Below are positions 62,733 to 64,000 of a stretch of DNA of 64,000 nucleotides, piece by piece. Source of the DNA: Phycisphaerae bacterium (lineage in GTDB: Bacteria > Planctomycetota > Phycisphaerae > UBA1845 > Fen-1342). The stretch covers positions 1 through 64,000 of the forward strand of contig JAUIEC010000011.1 in the NCBI GenBank assembly GCA_030428945.1, read 5' to 3'. The stretch's first letter is position 1. Each line of letters begins with the position of its first letter. A program made the position numbers and the translations under genes. A model generated the notes under the pieces. The model saw nothing but the letters and a program-made list of their open reading frames with translations. It was not told the origin of the DNA and made no database searches.

Positions 62733-64000
62733 ATGTACGAATTCATCCTGCCGGATCTGGGAGAAGGCGTCCACGAGGGTCAGATCGTCAACGTGCTGGT
62801 CGAGGAAGGCCAGACGATTGAGGAGAACGAACCGATCCTCGAGGTCGAGACCGACAAGGCCGCCGTCGAAATCCCCTCCCCGAAGGCCGGCTCGATCGCC
62901 CGGATCAACGTCAAGGCCGGGCAGACCGTCAAGGTCGGCGAAGTCATGCTGGCGATCGACACCGGCGAGGCCGGCGAGGCCCCGGCCCCGGCGGCGGCCG
63001 AGACGCAGGCCAAGCCCGAGGCCGCGCCCGCCAAGGCCAAGGCAGCGGCGAGCGCTCCGGCCAGTCCGCCCGCGGCGCCGGCCGCGACGGGCGTGGCGGT
63101 GGCGCCGGCGCCGCGGCGCAACGGACCGATTCCGGCCGCTCCGGTGGTGCGCAAGCTGGCCCGCGAGATGGGCGTGGACATCAACAGCGTTCCCGGCAGC
63201 GGTCCGAACGGACGGGTGCTGCGGGAGGACGTCGAGCGTTTCGCCCAGGGTGGCGGCGCGGCGGCCCCGGCGGCGGCGGGCGGTGGCTACGCGGCCCCCG
63301 AAGCGTTGCCGGACTTCGACCAGTACGGACCGATCCGCCGCGAGCAGCCGAGCCAGATCCGCAAGACGATCGCGCGGCAGATGACGCGGGCCTGGCAGTC
63401 GGTGCCGCGGGTGACGCACTGCGACTCGGCCGACGTGACCGAACTGGAGCGCAACCGCAAGTCGCTGAACGCGAACCTGCGTGAAGGCCAGCCGAAGATG
63501 ACCGTCACGGCGATCATCCTGAAGGCGGTCGCGGCCGGCCTGCGGGACTACCCGATGCTGAACTGCAGCTACGACGCGGCCCGCGAGGAAGTCGTCTACA
63601 AGGACTACGTGCACCTGGGCATCGCGGTCGACACGCCGCGCGGGCTGGTGGTGCCGGTGATGCGGGACGTCGACAAGAAGTCGCTGCCGCAGGTCGCGAC
63701 GGAACTGAACGAGATCGCCGGGCGGGCCCGCGAGGGCAAGTTCGACGTGGCCGACCTGCGCGGGGCGACGTTCACGATCACGAACGTCGGGGCGCTCGGC
63801 GGGCAGTTCGTCACGCCGATGGTCAACTACCCGGAAGTCGGCATCCTCGGCATGGGACGTTCGTCCTGGGAAGCCAAGGTGCAGGCGGACATGTCGATCG
63901 TCCCGCGGATGATGCTGCCGCTGTCGCTTTCGTTCGATCACCGGATCTGCGACGGGGCCGACGCGGCCCGCTTCACCCGCGACATCGTCGAGTCCCTCCA
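62733..64000 (+). CDS. pdhC: Dihydrolipoamide acetyltransferase, E2 component (partial at the right edge)
   Basis: Core acyltransferase of the complex; transfers acetyl from lipoyl-lysine to CoA. The first 80 residues are one lipoyl domain with the lipoylated lysine at about 42 ([11 protein letters not shown]). An Ala/Pro-rich linker (about 80-135), a peripheral subunit-binding domain ([20 protein letters not shown], about 137-172), another linker, and the catalytic domain follow. The active-site motif [15 protein letters not shown] begins near residue 400. The frame is still open at the last base, so the stop lies beyond the window; little of the protein is missing. Confidence 0.94.
   Translation, partial: MYEFILPDLGEGVHEGQIVNVLVEEGQTIEENEPILEVETDKAAVEIPSPKAGSIARINVKAGQTVKVGEVMLAIDTGEAGEAPAPAAAETQAKPEAAPAKAKAAASAPASPPAAPAATGVAVAPAPRRNGPIPAAPVVRKLAREMGVDINSVPGSGPNGRVLREDVERFAQGGGAAAPAAAGGGYAAPEALPDFDQYGPIRREQPSQIRKTIARQMTRAWQSVPRVTHCDSADVTELERNRKSLNANLREGQPKMTVTAIILKAVAAGLRDYPMLNCSYDAAREEVVYKDYVHLGIAVDTPRGLVVPVMRDVDKKSLPQVATELNEIAGRAREGKFDVADLRGATFTITNVGALGGQFVTPMVNYPEVGILGMGRSSWEAKVQADMSIVPRMMLPLSLSFDHRICDGADAARFTRDIVESL

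Overview
The window is high-GC DNA from a bacterium that looks like a member of the Planctomycetota, most likely a Phycisphaerae-type lineage. The grounds are giant secreted proteins with Cys-containing DCNGNGIPD-type calcium-binding repeats, type I dockerin modules on at least four proteins, a PEP-CTERM-sorted protein, a small CPSCGYDLRG/CPECG zinc-ribbon membrane protein, and a long ribosomal-protein cluster that lacks rpmD (L30) and infA. The taxonomic call is inference from gene content; no rRNA is present.

Layout. Positions 1-4.3 kb hold a PhoH-type ATPase on the minus strand, then a plus-strand cell-shape group: a membrane-anchored coiled-coil protein, a 56-residue single-span protein, MreB and MreC. 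A zinc-ribbon membrane protein follows. From 4.9 to 21.2 kb runs one uninterrupted S10-spc-alpha ribosomal cluster (rpsJ to rplQ, with secY, adk, map, rpmJ and rpoA), then a HIT-family gene and a tRNA-Ala(CGC). A consensus-like promoter precedes rpsJ and a second promoter-like sequence lies inside adk, so the alpha part may have its own transcript. From 21.6 to 29.5 kb two giant secreted repeat proteins face each other tail to tail.

The most notable locus is a complete retron at 29.8-35.2 kb. It consists of an ARM/HEAT-like protein, a winged-helix plus SWIM zinc-finger protein overlapping it by 4 bases, a structured non-coding stretch with paired ends (candidate a1/a2), a short hairpin and a 24-bp hairpin (candidate msr-msd), and a reverse transcriptase carrying the retron signatures NAxxH, YADD and VTG. 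The RT also has an N-terminal zinc ribbon and a charged helical region. Gene content matches what is called type XIII in published retron classifications, as recalled.

From 35 to 46 kb are mostly envelope and secreted functions: a GH3 glucosidase with CBM6-like and dockerin modules, a PEP-CTERM protein, a DUF2330 protein, an MmcQ/YjbR-like protein, a membrane hexapeptide acyltransferase, a lipoprotein alpha/beta hydrolase, and a TadG-like von Willebrand factor A protein. From 46 to 56 kb are a LolA-like protein, a large AsmA-like protein, a YihY/BrkB-type membrane protein, a secreted protein with a dockerin inserted in its middle, and a NapH-like Fe-S membrane protein fused to TPRs. From 56 to 60 kb are a TlpA-like thioredoxin, an S66 peptidase, a tRNA-dihydrouridine synthase and an endonuclease/exonuclease/phosphatase lipoprotein. 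From 60.2 kb to the right edge is the pyruvate dehydrogenase set E1-alpha, E1-beta and E2, the last cut by the window end.

Several gene boundaries carry a dispersed family of 8-bp GGGAGCSA / TSGCTCCC tandem repeats, including one large inverted-repeat cluster between the endonuclease gene and pdhA. Apparent very long minus-strand reading frames opposite the real genes are taken to be codon-bias artefacts of high GC.
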